Part shown: positions 11,754-25,300 of the stretch, in pieces
Layout: each line of letters starts with the position of its first letter
Numbering within the stretch: the stretch's first letter is position 1
DNA from: Viola odorata
Lineage: Eukaryota > Streptophyta > Magnoliopsida > Malpighiales > Violaceae
Length of the DNA: 64,000 nt
Reading direction: 5' to 3'
Assembly (NCBI GenBank): GCA_963691705.1
Contig: OY829545.1
Location: forward strand, 11,919,893 to 11,983,892
The notes under the pieces: generated by a model
What the model saw: only the letters and a program-made list of their open reading frames with translations
Database searches by the model: none
Told to the model about the DNA's origin: nothing
Position numbers and translations under genes: made by a program

Positions 11754-13713
11754 TTAGGAAGCGATGCAGAATCCAGAACCGCCAGCAGCTTTCCTCTGTG
11801 TTCTATGAGGTGCAGGAGCAGGACACATATCCATGAACAGTTTCTAAAAAGATAACATGGTAAGTCAAAAAGGGCCACCATGCACCAACATCATATATAA
11901 TTATTAAAAGAAAAAAAAAAGTGTAACATCTTCCATTTCCAAACCATATATTGCTCCATGGAATCCAAAGCCCTTATTCAAAACCACAGATGACACGTGT
12001 TTATAGAAAATTAATATTTATGTTTTTGATATCTCTAAGCCTACCGAATTAAAATTATTCTAATCTTTTTTAACGCCAGAGTAAATATAGTATGGTATAT
12101 CGAATTATGATACATTTTTTAATATTGAGATTGCACATACCGTCTATACCTGCTCGTATTTGACCGATATGAACCGAGATAGAAACAAAGATGTTATTGA
12201 TCCCATGTCGAGAGCGTCAAATATAGTTGTAAGAATGGATGAGAATCAAGGGAGAGTTACAACTTATCTCAACCCACAAGGGCTTGTAGATGGTGGTAAG
12301 AGGATAGTTCGCAGAGACTCTTCAGGTGTGTAGTTTTCGATTGACTTCCTCGTCACTGGATTTGTTGGTTTGATTCTAGAACTAAAAGTAAAAGCGTAAC
12401 AATTAAACAGTAAAATAAGCTTGGCCAAGGTGAAATAGTAGTGTTAGAAATTCAAGGGATGGAGTGAGCTACGTTCCTTGTAATTTGATCATCGGTTCAG
12501 GGATGTTTACATTTATTTCATAGTACCGTTGTAGAGCGCAAGGACTCCTACACGCTCCTACTTCCCCCCTCAACTAGACAATCCTAACCAAATAGCAACT
12601 TGTTGGCTAAAGGGTTTACTATTTTGGTTGATGGTATGAATTGATTGAAAGGTAGCACAATCAGCATCAAGTGTATAGGGGAAGGCGGTACCTAACTCAA
12701 GCTACCTCATAGTTGAGGCCCTAGGTTGTCAAGTTTGTCTTAATTATACGGTTTATTTCTATAATCTGCGCGAGACTGGTTGTCTACTTGGCCTATCCGG
12801 TTTCACTTGTCCCCTTCAAGGTTGACTGCAACTTTCAAGTTATAAAACGAGAGTGATCAGTTCTAGGTTTAAATAAGAAAGTGGTTTTATAAACTCAGTA
12901 AATAAAAAAAGTTATGAAAGATAAACGCTATTAAGAATAGTTAGACCTCACAAACCATAGGAACGCAGCTCGGTAAGCCCTTACCAAGAACAGATGTCTA
13001 GCCGGACATACTCATGGATGAAAATAAAATGATTGATTGCTTAAAAGAAATTAAATCCGTCAATCCAAAACTAGAATCTGCGGAGCAAAATTGCCTACAA
13101 TCTGAGAGTGTGAAAGAGGAAAAGAGCGTCCCCTTCAAAAAAGGTTTTTAGCAGCTTATAAGCTTCACTGCTTCCTAGTCCTACTCTACCTTTTTCAAAA
13201 ATAAAAGATAAGGATAAAATCCAAACTAAAGATAAAGATAATTGTTTTCAAAGATTAAAATGTTGTCCAGGAGGGAGATCTAGTTAAGAATTCTTGCTAA
13301 TAATCTTCAACATAGCTGATCCCTCAAATTCTGTTCTCTAGTTTCATTACCACCTCGTGTCCTTGCTTTGCCCAACGTCTCCTGCTGCAACCAGTCTCTA
13401 TCACTTCTGTCTTGGCCAAGTCTGCGGCCAAGAGAGTTTCCAATTTGTGCTCCGCAGTAGATGTCTTCCTTCTTATCAAGCTCAAAGTGATTTCTGCAAA
13501 AGTAGGAGGAATCTATGGAAATCAATAGTTTTACTGCTAAAATTATAAATAATCAGACAGTAAAAGTATAAGAAATTAATGCTGAATCTATTATACATCA
13601 TATTTTCTATCTCATTTTTTCCCTATTTGGGTGAGACATACCGGTCGGTATGATATGAATGATAATATGAATGATAATATTGATCTTACCACCAAGAGAT
13701 TCTGATCTTGCAT
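11754..13713 (-). CDS. Doubtful small gene: two possible exons, C-terminal CIAS
   Basis: On the minus strand, 13713-13690 gives an ATG-started eight-codon exon followed by GTAAGA. Then 11843-11754, preceded by TCTTTTTAG, gives 29 codons plus stop in the same frame. The joined product would be 37 residues with CPAPAPH in the middle and ending GSGFCIAS, which fits the CaaX pattern for prenylation. A CT-rich stretch before the ATG (about 13880-14000) resembles a leader. I do not recognise the protein. Exons may be missing, and the 1.8-kb intron would be filled with repeat sequence. Treat it as a candidate only. Confidence 0.2.
12200..13560. repeat. Unclassified repeat-derived stretch
   Basis: The sequence is less AT-rich than its surroundings and has no long frame. 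Its right part (about 13190-13520) resembles 63360-63680 near the window end: both have an AAAATAAAAGATAA-type A-rich run and then, about 200 bases on, CTTGGCCAA with GCGGCCAAGA. That suggests two copies of one dispersed element, perhaps a degenerate LTR-type element. I cannot define its ends. Confidence 0.35.
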
Positions 13714-14357
13714 TTTATTTGTGTATGCGCGCACGAGTGTGTCTAACGAGAGAAGGCGATCAATTTTTTAAGGGTTTTTCATGGAGAAATTTACAGAGCC
13801 CGTTTGGTATTCTAGCTACCTCCATCCGAGAAGTGATTATATGTGTGGAGGTGGACAGAATGCCAAAATAGCTCTGCAATAATATCCTTGAAAAACCCTG
13901 AAAAGAACTAGGAGGAAGAAAAAAGAAAAGAGGAGAGACGAAAGAGTAGAGACTAGAGAGAGCCTGAAGATTAATGATCAGCAGTGAACTGAAGAGAAGT
14001 GAGTGTGATACGGTTTTGGAAAGATTTGAAGGACATTTTGGTGGTGAGAATTGCTTTATGTAGAAAGACAGAGGGATTTCATGAGCGTGCACTGCACTGC
14101 ATGGTTTTTGTACGACATGTCTCCTTTCACTTTCCTCTCTACAACCCTTTGTGGTTTTCACTTGTGACTTTTGACATTGCTGCAAAAGTGGAATTAATGC
14201 ACGATAGCCTGTTCTTGTCTCCCACTCAAAAACCCTAATCGCCAAGTCAACTCAATTTAACTGTTGACTTTTGTACTAAATTTTGGTGACCATGCACTAA
14301 ATTTTGAAGAGTTGAAGAGTTGAGGGATTGGGTTGGTGACTTTTGTACTAGATTTGG

Positions 14358-14801
14358 TCCCTCAACTCTTAAATTTGGTGTGATTGTCCCTCTACTTAGG
14401 AGTGTTTATCGGTTGGTATCGAAGTATTTCGATAATAAAAATTTTGTATTCAGTATACTATAAATAATAGATACCATACATATTATCTATTTTTTTTTAC
14501 CATTGTCAAACTAGATAAAACGGCATTACGGTAATACCATACCAAATAAAGTTCAATCACTATTCGATAATATTAGAAAAAATTGAAAAAAAACTACCGA
14601 CCAAATAGAACAAATTTCAAATCTTTCGATAATTATGGTATGATAATTCGGTGCACAGCCTTTACCTCTACCAATATGTCTGGTGATAAAACTAGTACCG
14701 GCCCGGGTAATAGATTAATGTATACAGATCGAGTAAACAATAGGACTGACATTATGTTTTTTTTTTTAATAGCAGAGGGACTAAATTCAAGAGTTGAGGG
14801 A
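14358..14801. mobile_element. MITE with about 21-bp terminal inverted repeats
   Basis: The left end TCCCTCAACTCTTAAATTTG matches the reverse complement of the right end, TCCCTCAACTCTTGAATTTA. Both are followed by a second TCCCTCT block. The element is 444 bp with an AT-rich core and no coding sequence. Just left of it (14250-14350) are further partial copies of the end sequence (GAGTTGAGGGA), so an older insertion may be nested. I could not fix a target duplication. Confidence 0.65.
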
Positions 14802-15388
14802 TAAAATATCTTTAAGCCTTAAAATGACGTGTATAAAAAGTATCAAATACAAACTAGCAAATATGACAGTAAAATAACACCAAAGTTAACAAAAAAAGAT
14901 AAATTACTATGTTATGTTATTACCCCTTTTACTAATAACACTGCCTGTCTGCCAATACCTGAAGTTCTCGCTTAAAAGAAGGAAAGGCAGGTCCTTCTTT
15001 GATTCAGCCAAAGAGTATGATCATATATGTGTGAGACCACAAAGATCCAGAACCTAAATGGCAACCTAATCATTAAAGTTCAACCCAAAGATAAGACATC
15101 ACATGAAACTTACTGATGAAATCAAAATCCCTAATTTTTTACATACAATTACCTAGAATTTTTAACAATTTCACTATACAACATATAGTAGAACTGTAGA
15201 ACAGCGAAAGTGTGCTGCAACACTTACATCTTATCATTCGATATTCAATTTGTGCGAAACTTTCACTGCCTGATGCACCATGTCAATGTTGTGTAAAAGA
15301 GTATCAACATGGCCAAGGGTCATATACCCCAGAATCTAATGCATCATCCATCAGGGGAAGCTGCTTATACCTTATAACGATGACCGGC
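14802..15388. other. Intergenic and probable 3' UTR of the patatin-like gene
   Basis: This AT-rich stretch follows the stop codon of the minus-strand patatin-like gene. The part nearest 15388 is probably its 3' UTR. No other feature is seen. Confidence 0.5.
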
Positions 15389-18300
15389 CTACTTCGCAGT
15401 GCCATCTTCAACCAAGGGACTGCCATCTTGAACTACCTGCTCTACCGGGTTCTCCTCCGCCCACACAGCCGCATCCATGTATCCAAGCTCAAACAGCCTG
15501 TCAAGAACGGTATCGTCTGCTGGCTCCAATGCCCAATTGAAAAGCTGGAATTCATCGAAATGAAAGCGTTAGTAATTGACCTACTCTCAGGCAGAAAAAT
15601 CAATCCAAGAGCTAAGAGTTTACCTCTCGTGCGCCAGCCCTATTTTCAGGATTGAGATCCGGACTAATCCCAATTCCGTTTAGTCCAAGTCTGCTGACAG
15701 GGAAAGCACAAACTCGGACCTGAATAGTGACAACAAAAAAACACACACGATTATATCACTCAGGAAGCACTACAAAAACCTGAACCCCTTTGAAAGCATA
15801 ATTAATTAGGCAATGCCAATTTTCAGATCCTGATAACAAATCTAACAGAAAGTAGGAAATGGAAAAGTTATACTTATTAAACACCCGTGCAGCAATTCAC
15901 AGTTCCTAAAATTTTCACAGAACAGAAGACGCAATTTCAGTTATTACATTACATGTGGATACTAAAAGGAAAGCCAGTGCAGATAAGACAGAAGTATCAT
16001 CATATTCCCTAAGCCACTGAATGGTGGTTCAAAGCTACTAACAAGATGGCCAGGTCACCACACATGGAGGGGCAGCAATTTCTCAGTTATGAAAGAAGAA
16101 AAAAAACAAGAGAGAGAATGCAAGTCTTCCATTCATGAAAATAATAGATAAAAATCTTTATTTTCTTCGAAGAATACAAATAAATAAATAAACGAAGAAA
16201 AAGAGTAGCACAAGAAAGAATGAAGCCTATGTGTTCAACACTAACCAAAGCTTTTGGGCAAGTTGAACTTTGGAATAGGCTTTTAGGCAAGAACACAGCA
16301 AAGTGGAAGCAAGTGGTTTCATATTTCTTGATTTCAACACCAAATTACAAAGAAATCAAAACAGAGTTGGAACAAGCAGAATATGGTTAGAAAGCATGGT
16401 GAAAACTCAAGACAAGGTAATCTCTTTTAGTTCTTTTTTTAAAATAAGAAGAGAGAACATAAAAATTATTTAATGCAAGCTTTAGCGAAGGCAAAGTCAA
16501 AGCAATTGAGTCATACTATTAAAATATAGAATCTGTCACTAGTATGCCAGACGAATGCAAAAGACCTGTCTTGCTCATTTTGCAGCATGCTTATAAATTA
16601 ATAACCAAAAAACTAACCATGAACAACATCCAAGCAACCTTTTAAAGCACCTAGGTCTTTCTCATTATAAAGTTAACAAGTCATTACGATATATAAAAGC
16701 AAACAATCTCAGTTAAATACCGTCTGAGCAGCAGATGTTGGTGGCATAAACAATGTCAAACCCCCATCAATACAAAGCCGATTGCGAAAAATTGTGGCAG
16801 GTCTTGGTGCAAGATACCTGATCAGATTTTACTATCAGTATATCATTAAAAGAACACAGGAGTATTTTGTACAGAAAAAAACAATATATCAAATGTCCAC
16901 CCTGGAATAAAGGAGGAAGTAACGACTGCATTTATGAGATCTTCCTTGGAGTCAAACTGATCCACCAGTAAACCCCTTGGCCTCCACAGAAGCTGAGTTA
17001 CAGCAACTGCAATAGAACATACTATATTAAGAGATACAGGTACTTTACAAACTGATATCAACATGCAAGTAAACATTCAGCACACGTGGCACTTACCTGT
17101 TGGTTCTACAATTATGCCTACGGTAGTCAATGTTAAGCATGGCTTGATTAAGCAGATCTAATGAAATGAGTACAGATGAAAAACATAATCCTCCATTAAT
17201 AGTTGTTCCAACAGTTTTCCCTCCCCATAAATCATGCCATGTCTAATGATATAAGATGGGGGGTGGTTTTACTCAAAATTTGGAGATGACAGCGTACAGA
17301 GAATATTCAGGCATAATGCCATGCCATGAGCCTCTAAAAAAACAAGATTTAATTACTAAGTCCTTATGGAAGGGCACATACCACTACACTCTCTCAACTT
17401 CAGTATTTTAAGAAAAAATCCAACCATCAAATTTTCATTTTCAACACTTCCTTTTACATAGTTTGCCTGTGATAGGGCCTCCTGGGTAGAACATCAGTCT
17501 CTAATTGATAATTATTTTCTATTCCTTAGTCCGAGCTCTCAAAAAACATGCTTTGTGAAATTTCTTTTATTTCCCTCCAAATCAGTGGCGTTTGACATAT
17601 TCCATCTAATAACTTTTCTGCATATAATAGATCCTACAGAGATTGCCACAAACTCTCCTCTTATATCTAACACAAAAGCTGACCGGCGGAGACACAGTAA
17701 TGTATTATTGATCATGGTCAATACTCTACTTAAGACTAACACAACAACTGAACAGCAGAGACACATTAGTATACTGGAGCAAACTTCATGAACCTCAAGA
17801 GAATCTCCATAAGCCAACCCACAATAACTAGCAAAACTTTTGGCAACTATCCCATATAAAACGAAATTCAAAAGACTCAGTAATTCACCCAGAAAGGATA
17901 CCCACCCATCCAGATCTTATAACAAATATTATAATGTAAATGACAACTAAGCGTTAAAATTCAGGAAAGAGCAGGTCCTTAAAACAAATAAAATATTGAA
18001 GCAGGGGAAAAGAGTAGGAAAAGAAACTCCTTCTCACTGCGAACTCTTCCATTGGATCTAATATGAACATCATCAGGCAGAAATTTTTCAAGAACTTCCC
18101 GGAGCACAGCCTGTGCAGAAGAGAGAACAGATTAGTACAGAAAATCTGAAATTTAGGAAATAAAGGAAAAATGTAATAGGTACTTTGACCCCTAACAAGC
18201 AAAAGACCAGCACCCTAGATTGAACCACACTATTTCATCATTTCTAGTCCTACCTAAACTCTCGCACCCATGGAAGGAATTCAATCACACTACATTGATA

Positions 18301-19932
18301 GTGACTCTGCATGTGAAATATCTCTCTCTATGGCACATCATAAAGATTCAGAATGCATATATGACTGACCATCAGTTATTCAATTGTATTGTTGAAAGTC
18401 AGTAAGACCATTTACTACAACTATCAAAGTTATTTGGCATTATAGAAGGTTACTGAGTATTATAGGACCAAAACAATTAAAAGATGAACCATCATGTATT
18501 TATTCATAATAAATAATACAAATTATAAACTGCACATCAGACTTGCAAAGCAGGGAGGGTAGGTCTCGAGTTCGAATCCCTAAGCTTAGGTCTCTATCTA
18601 TAAAAAAAACTGCACACTGGACTAGAAACATACCCCAAGCCGAAATGCAGTCCCTTTTAGCCGACAGTTTTCAGCCAGCACTTTGGTAGCGGTTAGTGCC
18701 TCTTGCATACTGGCCCCAGAGGCAACCACTACACATACAATTGCACCAGCAGAAGAACCTGCTAATGGCGTGGTTTCCTGTGTCAAGTATTCATAAATGC
18801 ACAGAAAAAACCAACAGATTAAACCAAAGATTAAAAATGTTGATCATCAGGTTAACTTAAAAACTTCTAAGCAATTGTTGAGTTATATCACTCAAAATTA
18901 AAATTTAATCTCTATTGTATCAGTAGAATAATTTCAGGAAGCTCACATCATATACCACCAACAAAGGATACCCATTTTCTTGTATAATCAGTTATTGATT
19001 TCAACAATAAGAATACATTTGCAGAGCAACATAATGCACAACAAGTACCAAAATACAATAAACACTACAGTTTGACAACCTTAACGTAATTCTGAGTATA
19101 AGTTACCTTACCACAATATCAGAAAAAACTACCCTGACTCGTATTAACATTTACAAGCATGGAGCAACTGAACAAGAAACATGGATCATTTCTATAGAAA
19201 TTCATGCAATTCGACTTCAACATTGACAATACTAAGTAGCAGTCAAATTCCCACTCATTTGAAGACACATATTCCTTCACTTAAGCAGTAGAACAACAAT
19301 AGAACGTCAATAACGCGATGGAGAATAGAAGATGAAGAACTTGACCGTACCTTAATGTAACCTCTTTCAATAAGAAGCTGGGCAACACCAAGATGGTAAG
19401 GGAATAACAAACCAGCCGCAGAGAAACTAAAGCCAGGACTAGTAATGACAGGTCGTTCTTTTTCAGCTTCAATATCCTTAACTCTCTGTTCCCATATAAC
19501 CTCAGGCTGTACCTCATCCTTCATTACCGCACCAATCTTGTCCTCCTCATCAACTCCAACACCAACACCATTAGACTTCCTCTCCAACAAAGACAACCCA
19601 GAAACACTTTCATCCGTGGAGGAAGAAAAGGACTTCCTATCCTGGGGTTTTATAAACCTGGAAGCAATGCCTAGAAACAACTCACCCGTGGCCACAGCAA
19701 AGGATTTCCGCTCCTGGGTCGGCGCCGTTTGCAGCGAAGGAGATGGAGAAGGTGGGTACTTGATTTTGTTGATGCTGTCTTTTTTAGGGGAGGCGTTCTC
19801 GTTTTTGGTGGAGAAAGAGATGGTGGGACTGTGCAGCGTGTGACGGTGAGTGAGGTTAGGATTTGGGGGTGGAGAAAGGAAGGGAGAGTGCTGAGTATGG
19901 GAGAGGAGGGAGGAGAGTGACGGAGGCGCCAT
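15389..19932 (-). CDS. Patatin-like phospholipase, probably plastid-targeted, 7 exons
   Basis: Exons from 5' to 3': 19932-19351, 18777-18634, 18110-18038, 17006-16901, 16817-16721, 15719-15624 and 15544-15389. They close in frame to 417 residues. The first about 60 residues are Ser/Pro/Thr-rich with few acidic residues, like a chloroplast transit peptide. The patatin domain starts near GFSFSAAGLLFPYHLGVAQL, the glycine-rich oxyanion segment. It continues with GSSAG (nucleophile Ser203) and DGG (Asp319), the Ser-Asp dyad of patatin lipid acyl hydrolases, so it is probably catalytic on membrane or storage lipids. The fold-start motif is closer to the animal PNPLA group than to tuber patatins. 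An in-frame ATG 28 codons upstream (20016) is possible; I prefer 19932 for its ACCATGGCG-like context and transit-peptide start. Confidence 0.92.
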
Positions 19933-20016
19933 GGAATCTTTGAAGAAAGAAGATGAGAATAGAAGAGGAGGAGAGGGTTGTTTGTGGTTTGATTTCTGGA
20001 GGAAGTTAAAGAGCAT

Positions 20017-20734
20017 TGTCTCTATTATGAGAAGACATGAGGGTTATATAGGATTAACCAAAAAAAGCCAACTTTGATTGAATGTTGGAGCTTTCTTACC
20101 ATGAAAGAGATGTTTTTAGGTTCCGTTTTGGTATGGAATGGATTGTTGTGGGTTTTGCCGGAAGATGAAAGGGAGAGGGGAGGAGGATGTGTGAAAATGG
20201 CGGTTTGTGTTTGTTTCTGTTACAGACTTGCGGAAATCGAAATTAAATAAATTCTTAATTAATAAACTGAAGAATGTTGGTTAAGATTTTAGAATTAAAA
20301 ATTGAAGAGGTGACGAAGTAATTAGAAATGGGATATTTATGATTTCATTCAATGATCGCCTCTCAAAACGGGTAAGGGAGGTTGAGTTAATAAAAAAGGA
20401 CCGAACTTTATTTAACCTAATTAACAACATCATCTACTTCTACAACCGACAATCATCTAACACCCATCTTAATATTAAGTAGGGAAATACCATGTCGCTC
20501 CCCATTTATTTCGTATAAACTTAATTTTACAATTTCAAAGTTTCTATTTATTATTACTATTGACTCATTTTATTGTTAAATTTTACGTAACGGATTAAAT
20601 TGGTACTAATAGAAAACATTAAGAGTTATCGAATTAATTTTGATACGACGAGGATTAAATCTGGAGCAATCCAATACTTGTAGGATGGATTTAAAATTTC
20701 CTTCACTCGTTGGTGCAAAAAAACCATGGCTTTA
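20017..20734. other. Intergenic region upstream of the patatin-like gene
   Basis: This should contain the minus-strand promoter of the patatin-like gene near 20020-20300. It is AT-rich with no clear TATA box that I would commit to, and no coding sequence. Confidence 0.5.
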
Positions 20735-21217
20735 GGATGGATCCACCATTCTCAGAATGCACAAGTTTCCTCTATCACCTCTTGATATTCTGCAAACAAA
20801 CACCCATCCAACACAAGCAAATATTTAAGCAAATCAAGTTTAACAGCAACTCTTCTTGCATTTAGAGGCACTAAATTAGCAGTAGCCTGAACATGGATCA
20901 ATAAATTCGAGTTCAGACTAGCTACCAAAACACCGTCACCAACTACCAAAGATCGATCAGAACATTACGATGTAGGAGGCTAGCAGAAAATGGTGCTAAC
21001 TATATAGTGTGAAGAGCAAACACAAGAAAGAATGGCCAAGTTTATAGATAAATGTTGACAGAAGCAAGAAATGTATGCAGGTATGGCAGATATGGAGTCG
21101 GTCCAAGGATCGATATCAAGCACCTGGAGGCCAAGTTTCCATATTCTGAGCTCTTAAAGTATCCACATTAATTGCCTGCAGGTACATTTTTCCATTTGGT
21201 CTCAACAACTTCGTCCA
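20735..21217 (-). pseudogene. Decayed tandem copy of the fibrillin gene (exons 3, 4 and 6 only)
   Basis: Minus-strand pieces match the intact fibrillin gene next door. 21217-21125 matches exon 3 ([17 protein letters not shown]). 20886 to about 20810 matches exon 4 (LVPLNARRVAVKLD). 20789-20735 matches the last exon (SRGDRGNLCILRMVDPS). Splice acceptors are still visible before each piece. Exons 1, 2 and 5 are absent, and the exon 4 and 6 pieces are almost adjacent, so no complete protein can be made. It is in the same orientation as the intact gene, so a tandem duplication followed by deletion is likely. Confidence 0.85.
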
Positions 21218-22369
21218 CTGTTACAGAAAATGTCATCATACGCATACTATTTTATCGCGTATCAGTCGACTGGAAGGGAGACAACAATGAAGGAGATGTA
21301 CATGAGAGAAAATAGGTAAGATCCTAAGAAAATTCCTATTTGAAAACATGCTCAGCAGAAAATGAACCGACCAACTTAAAATTCTCATTATACCAAGGGG
21401 AACAGCTCAAACAACAATGGCTATACATGAAACCAGCAGTTCATGCACCATTTTATGGAGAAAGCAGGTATATATTTATGGCCCCAACAGCAGGAAACGA
21501 TTAGACATTTTTCTTGTAATGAGACAGAACCCATTCTACAGATATATATATACACACACACACTAGGGTTTTGCATCAAATCCATCAAAATTGATTTAAA
21601 CCTATATTGTTTTGACAGGTTACGACACGAAATGAGAATTTCCAAGAGAGAACCTCCATTGTTACTCAACATCTAATTAAGTGAAATGTTAGTGAAGTGA
21701 ATTGTTCAGAATCATGTGGATGAGAAGGAATAAAATTGTGCAAACAATGGAGAAAGAAAGGTTGGAGGTATTAGGTATAGTATCAAACCTTCGCTTTAAG
21801 GACCAAATGAGAAGTTGTATTTCAATACCAAACCCAACATATTGTATTCAATAGGTCAAAAGCTTAATGTACGTGTCTTCTAAACCAAACAGTTGCTTGA
21901 ACGTGGTTTAGAACTAGAAAACATATAAGCTTTTAAGTACGGTCGAGCATTAAGGAACTTGAACACCTTTAATCTAGGTTTTATATCGAGTCTCGTGAAA
22001 AAAAACTGATTGAACAGATTAATCTCCTGTTAGAAAGGATACCAAGTTTGGTTCTAATCATTTTCAGTATAAGCTAGGACTTTTACCTTATTGTTAGAAA
22101 GTATCATAATAATTGAAGTTAAATTGTCAGACAATAATCAGAGCAAGACGGCTATACTTTTGTTCCAATCAACAACAAATTGTAGATTATCTAGTCAAAA
22201 CTCGGGAGTCGTTATGGATCTATTTGGTCAAAACATATTTCTGTAATATTATTATACAGCAAGTAATGCCAGGAACTCTGCATACGCAACGCCTGCAGTG
22301 AATCACAATACATTCCTGTAATTACAATAGTTAAAGGGCCAGAAAATTACAGAAGCTGCAATGTGATCA
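21218..22369. other. Spacer between the fibrillin pseudogene and the intact fibrillin
   Basis: AT-rich sequence with a short TATATATA/CACACA run near 21540. No further fibrillin exons are seen here. The part just left of 22370 is probably the 3' UTR of the intact gene. Confidence 0.45.
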
Positions 22370-25300
22370 TCAGACCGGGACACGGTAAGATGGATCAACC
22401 ATTTTCAAGATGAACAAGTTTCCCTTGTCACCCCTGGATACTCTGTTGACCAAGGAAAGATAAGAAAAAAGAATTAGGTAAAAACCCTAATATCACTCTG
22501 GATGACTAATAGCAGCATAGACAACATTGAGCATTGCGCAAGCAACATCCAAACTCTAGAGCTTAGACATAACTTGAAGCGCTTCATCCTTTGTTTTACA
22601 AAGTTAAACTTATTTATTTAATCACTTTGTTTTACAAAGTTAAACTTATTTATTTAATCAGGAATAAAAAAAATAAGGAGATTAAACTAGTCAAATTTGA
22701 AGTTTTTAAGAACCGTAACATTAGACTCACCGCAGTTCCTCGTCCAAATACGTGATTTCCAACTCACCTCGAGCTCTTTCAGGTGCCTTAATTGGTACCT
22801 GCGTACCAAGATTAGTTTAATGAGTTTGCGATTCCATACAAGCACATATCATGTTAGTGACCACCCTTATTATTAGAAAAGAAGAGGACAAGTCTTCTTA
22901 GATTCTGATAACTTATCGAGTTAGTAACCACCACCAGAGTATTATTAATGTAAGAGAATGACCAAGCTAGCATTGATGCTCCATTGATTTAACTTGTTGA
23001 CCAGTAAGCTAAAGCAGTACAAGACTAGAATTTCTTTTCAAATTAATTAAAGCTAGTTATGTCTTCAGTACAAACTCGACACCATTTACTATGCAAAAAG
23101 TTTCGCTAGTTTACCGCGAAAGGTCGTATCTCTGCTCTAATACCTATTATCATCCATACCCAGTCTAAAAACTACACATTCCAGAAGAAATTGCTTACAA
23201 ATGTTGAAGATTTAAGATGAAAAGAGAAGCAATATTAACAACTCTGATTCCATTGGATATTCCATCTTATCATGTAGCCTAAAAATTCAAGATAGAGGCA
23301 AAGTATAAAACAAAAATTGACAGAACATGCCCAAGTGTCTCCAGCGTCAGTTTGGAAGTGAATGATAACTTCCAAGCCAACTGCTTGCAAACTCCTAACT
23401 TGAGGTAGCAGGGAATCATTGCAGAACACAACCAAGAAATTTCACTCTTTTTATTTGCAGCATCTTAAAGAATTGTAATCCAAGATATCTCAGAAACTCG
23501 TAACTCAACCACTGATTTTATGAGAAAATAAGAACTGAAATTTCCACTTTACAGCAGTTTAGTTTTTTTTTAGCTCAGATGGTGCGCAATTGCTACCTAT
23601 TGTCAAGATTTAAACAAATCCTACTCTTCACAGATGCTAATCATTTAGTTATTGCTCCAACTAGGTCAAAAAGAACAAAAAACATAACAACTATACGGGT
23701 GTCACTGTCATCTATGGGCATCGGAGAGAAAGAGAAGGAAAGTGTGTGCAGTAACCAAAACAAAACCAGGATAATAGAGATATACTAACCATCATTCAGT
23801 TACATTGCATAATGAAATAAAATGAACTTCATATGTACAGAAATAGATAAAGCAATTTCTTTGCAAAGTTTAAAGCACTCACTAGACCTCCAATTTTGAA
23901 AGTATCAAATTTGACAGCCACCCGTTTGGCATTCAAAGGAGTTAAATCTGCTGTCACCTGCAAAACATGGACGCCAAGGTTAAAAACAAGTCACACAACA
24001 GCTTGTTCTCATTAAAATATAAAATTAATTTCATATAAAAGACACAGAAACACATGCGCACGTGCAAAAAATAAAAATATTAGAGATGACAAGGAGAACG
24101 CGTAATGGATTGAGCAAAAGGTATAGTATAATTTCCTCTGAAGCCTGAAGAATAGTCATCAAATATTATGCTGCAGAACTCTGTTGGACAAAATTCAGGG
24201 TCTGTGATTTTTGCAAAAGAGGATGAACAAGCCCCACAATTTTTTTATTTGATAGCGAGAGTGGCAAAAGTTACTGTAGTTTTAAAGGAAAAGCACAGTA
24301 GTTATAAAACACAGGTCCCAAAGAAGACATAAAGGTTGGGTCACGACCAAAAAAATTGTCTCAGACAAGCCTGATTCCTTAAAACGATTGAACAAAAACA
24401 AAAACTTCAAAATCAAGTAGCATATGATTATGGAATATTATTACCTGGTTAAAGAATGGCCAGGATTCCATGTTTTGGGCCCTTAACGTATCCGCATTGA
24501 TTGCTTGGTAGTTCGTTCTGGATCTTAAGAACTTTGGCCGCTGAAAAAGCAGCATTTGCAAGTGAGATAAATGTATTACTTTCTTTTTAAGCGTTTGATA
24601 AACTTATACCAGAAACAGTAGCATTGACAAGCAAAACCATTTGGAATCTTTTCACCCCTTCCCTTCCCCACTTCCTAATTTAAAAAACGCGTGGCAATGT
24701 GGTAAAAAGAGAGTACAGAAAATCAAAGTGATACGTGCAAAATATACATTATGATTACAGAATTTAATTAATGATAAAGGTTAGAAGGATATCAAATAAA
24801 CAAGTTCACTGCTAATCTCTTAAGAAAATGATAGTAAATCTAAGCTGTTGGTAGAATCGAAGTCCATAACATGAGTGAATTTTCAAACCAATCTTAACAT
24901 ATAGTAATTCGCAAGATGATCCGCAGGCAGATGGGTCATTTTCCATCTTAAGAATATTATGATGACAAGTCTTGTGAGCAGATACTAAGAAATTTATGCC
25001 ATTCCTCATTCAAGGTACCTCAATTTGTATTAAACTTGATAAAAAAAAGAAAAGAAATCATACTAAAATGTACTTATTAGCTTACCTGGGTTTGCAAAAT
25101 TGATTGTGAAGTGGTATAAATGAGTTCCCATTTCCCATCTAGCAAATCAGATTTGAGTGGCTGCTTTGTTGGATTAACTGCTTCAAGTTTGCGTGCAAGC
25201 TATACATTTCAGAAACAAAATTCCAATAATTATTATATATAAAAGTCTAATAATCAGTTTAACCAACGGTAATTAAGGTAATTAGAGGCCACAAACTAAA

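Noticed and set aside
13760..14245. 161-codon minus-strand frame
   Set aside because: It is a CT-rich leader-like composition with no recognisable domain.
18545..18600. tRNA/SINE B-box-like word (GAGTTCGAATCCC) in a patatin-like gene intron
   Set aside because: No A box at the right distance, no cloverleaf and no clear 3' end, so neither a tRNA nor a SINE can be supported.
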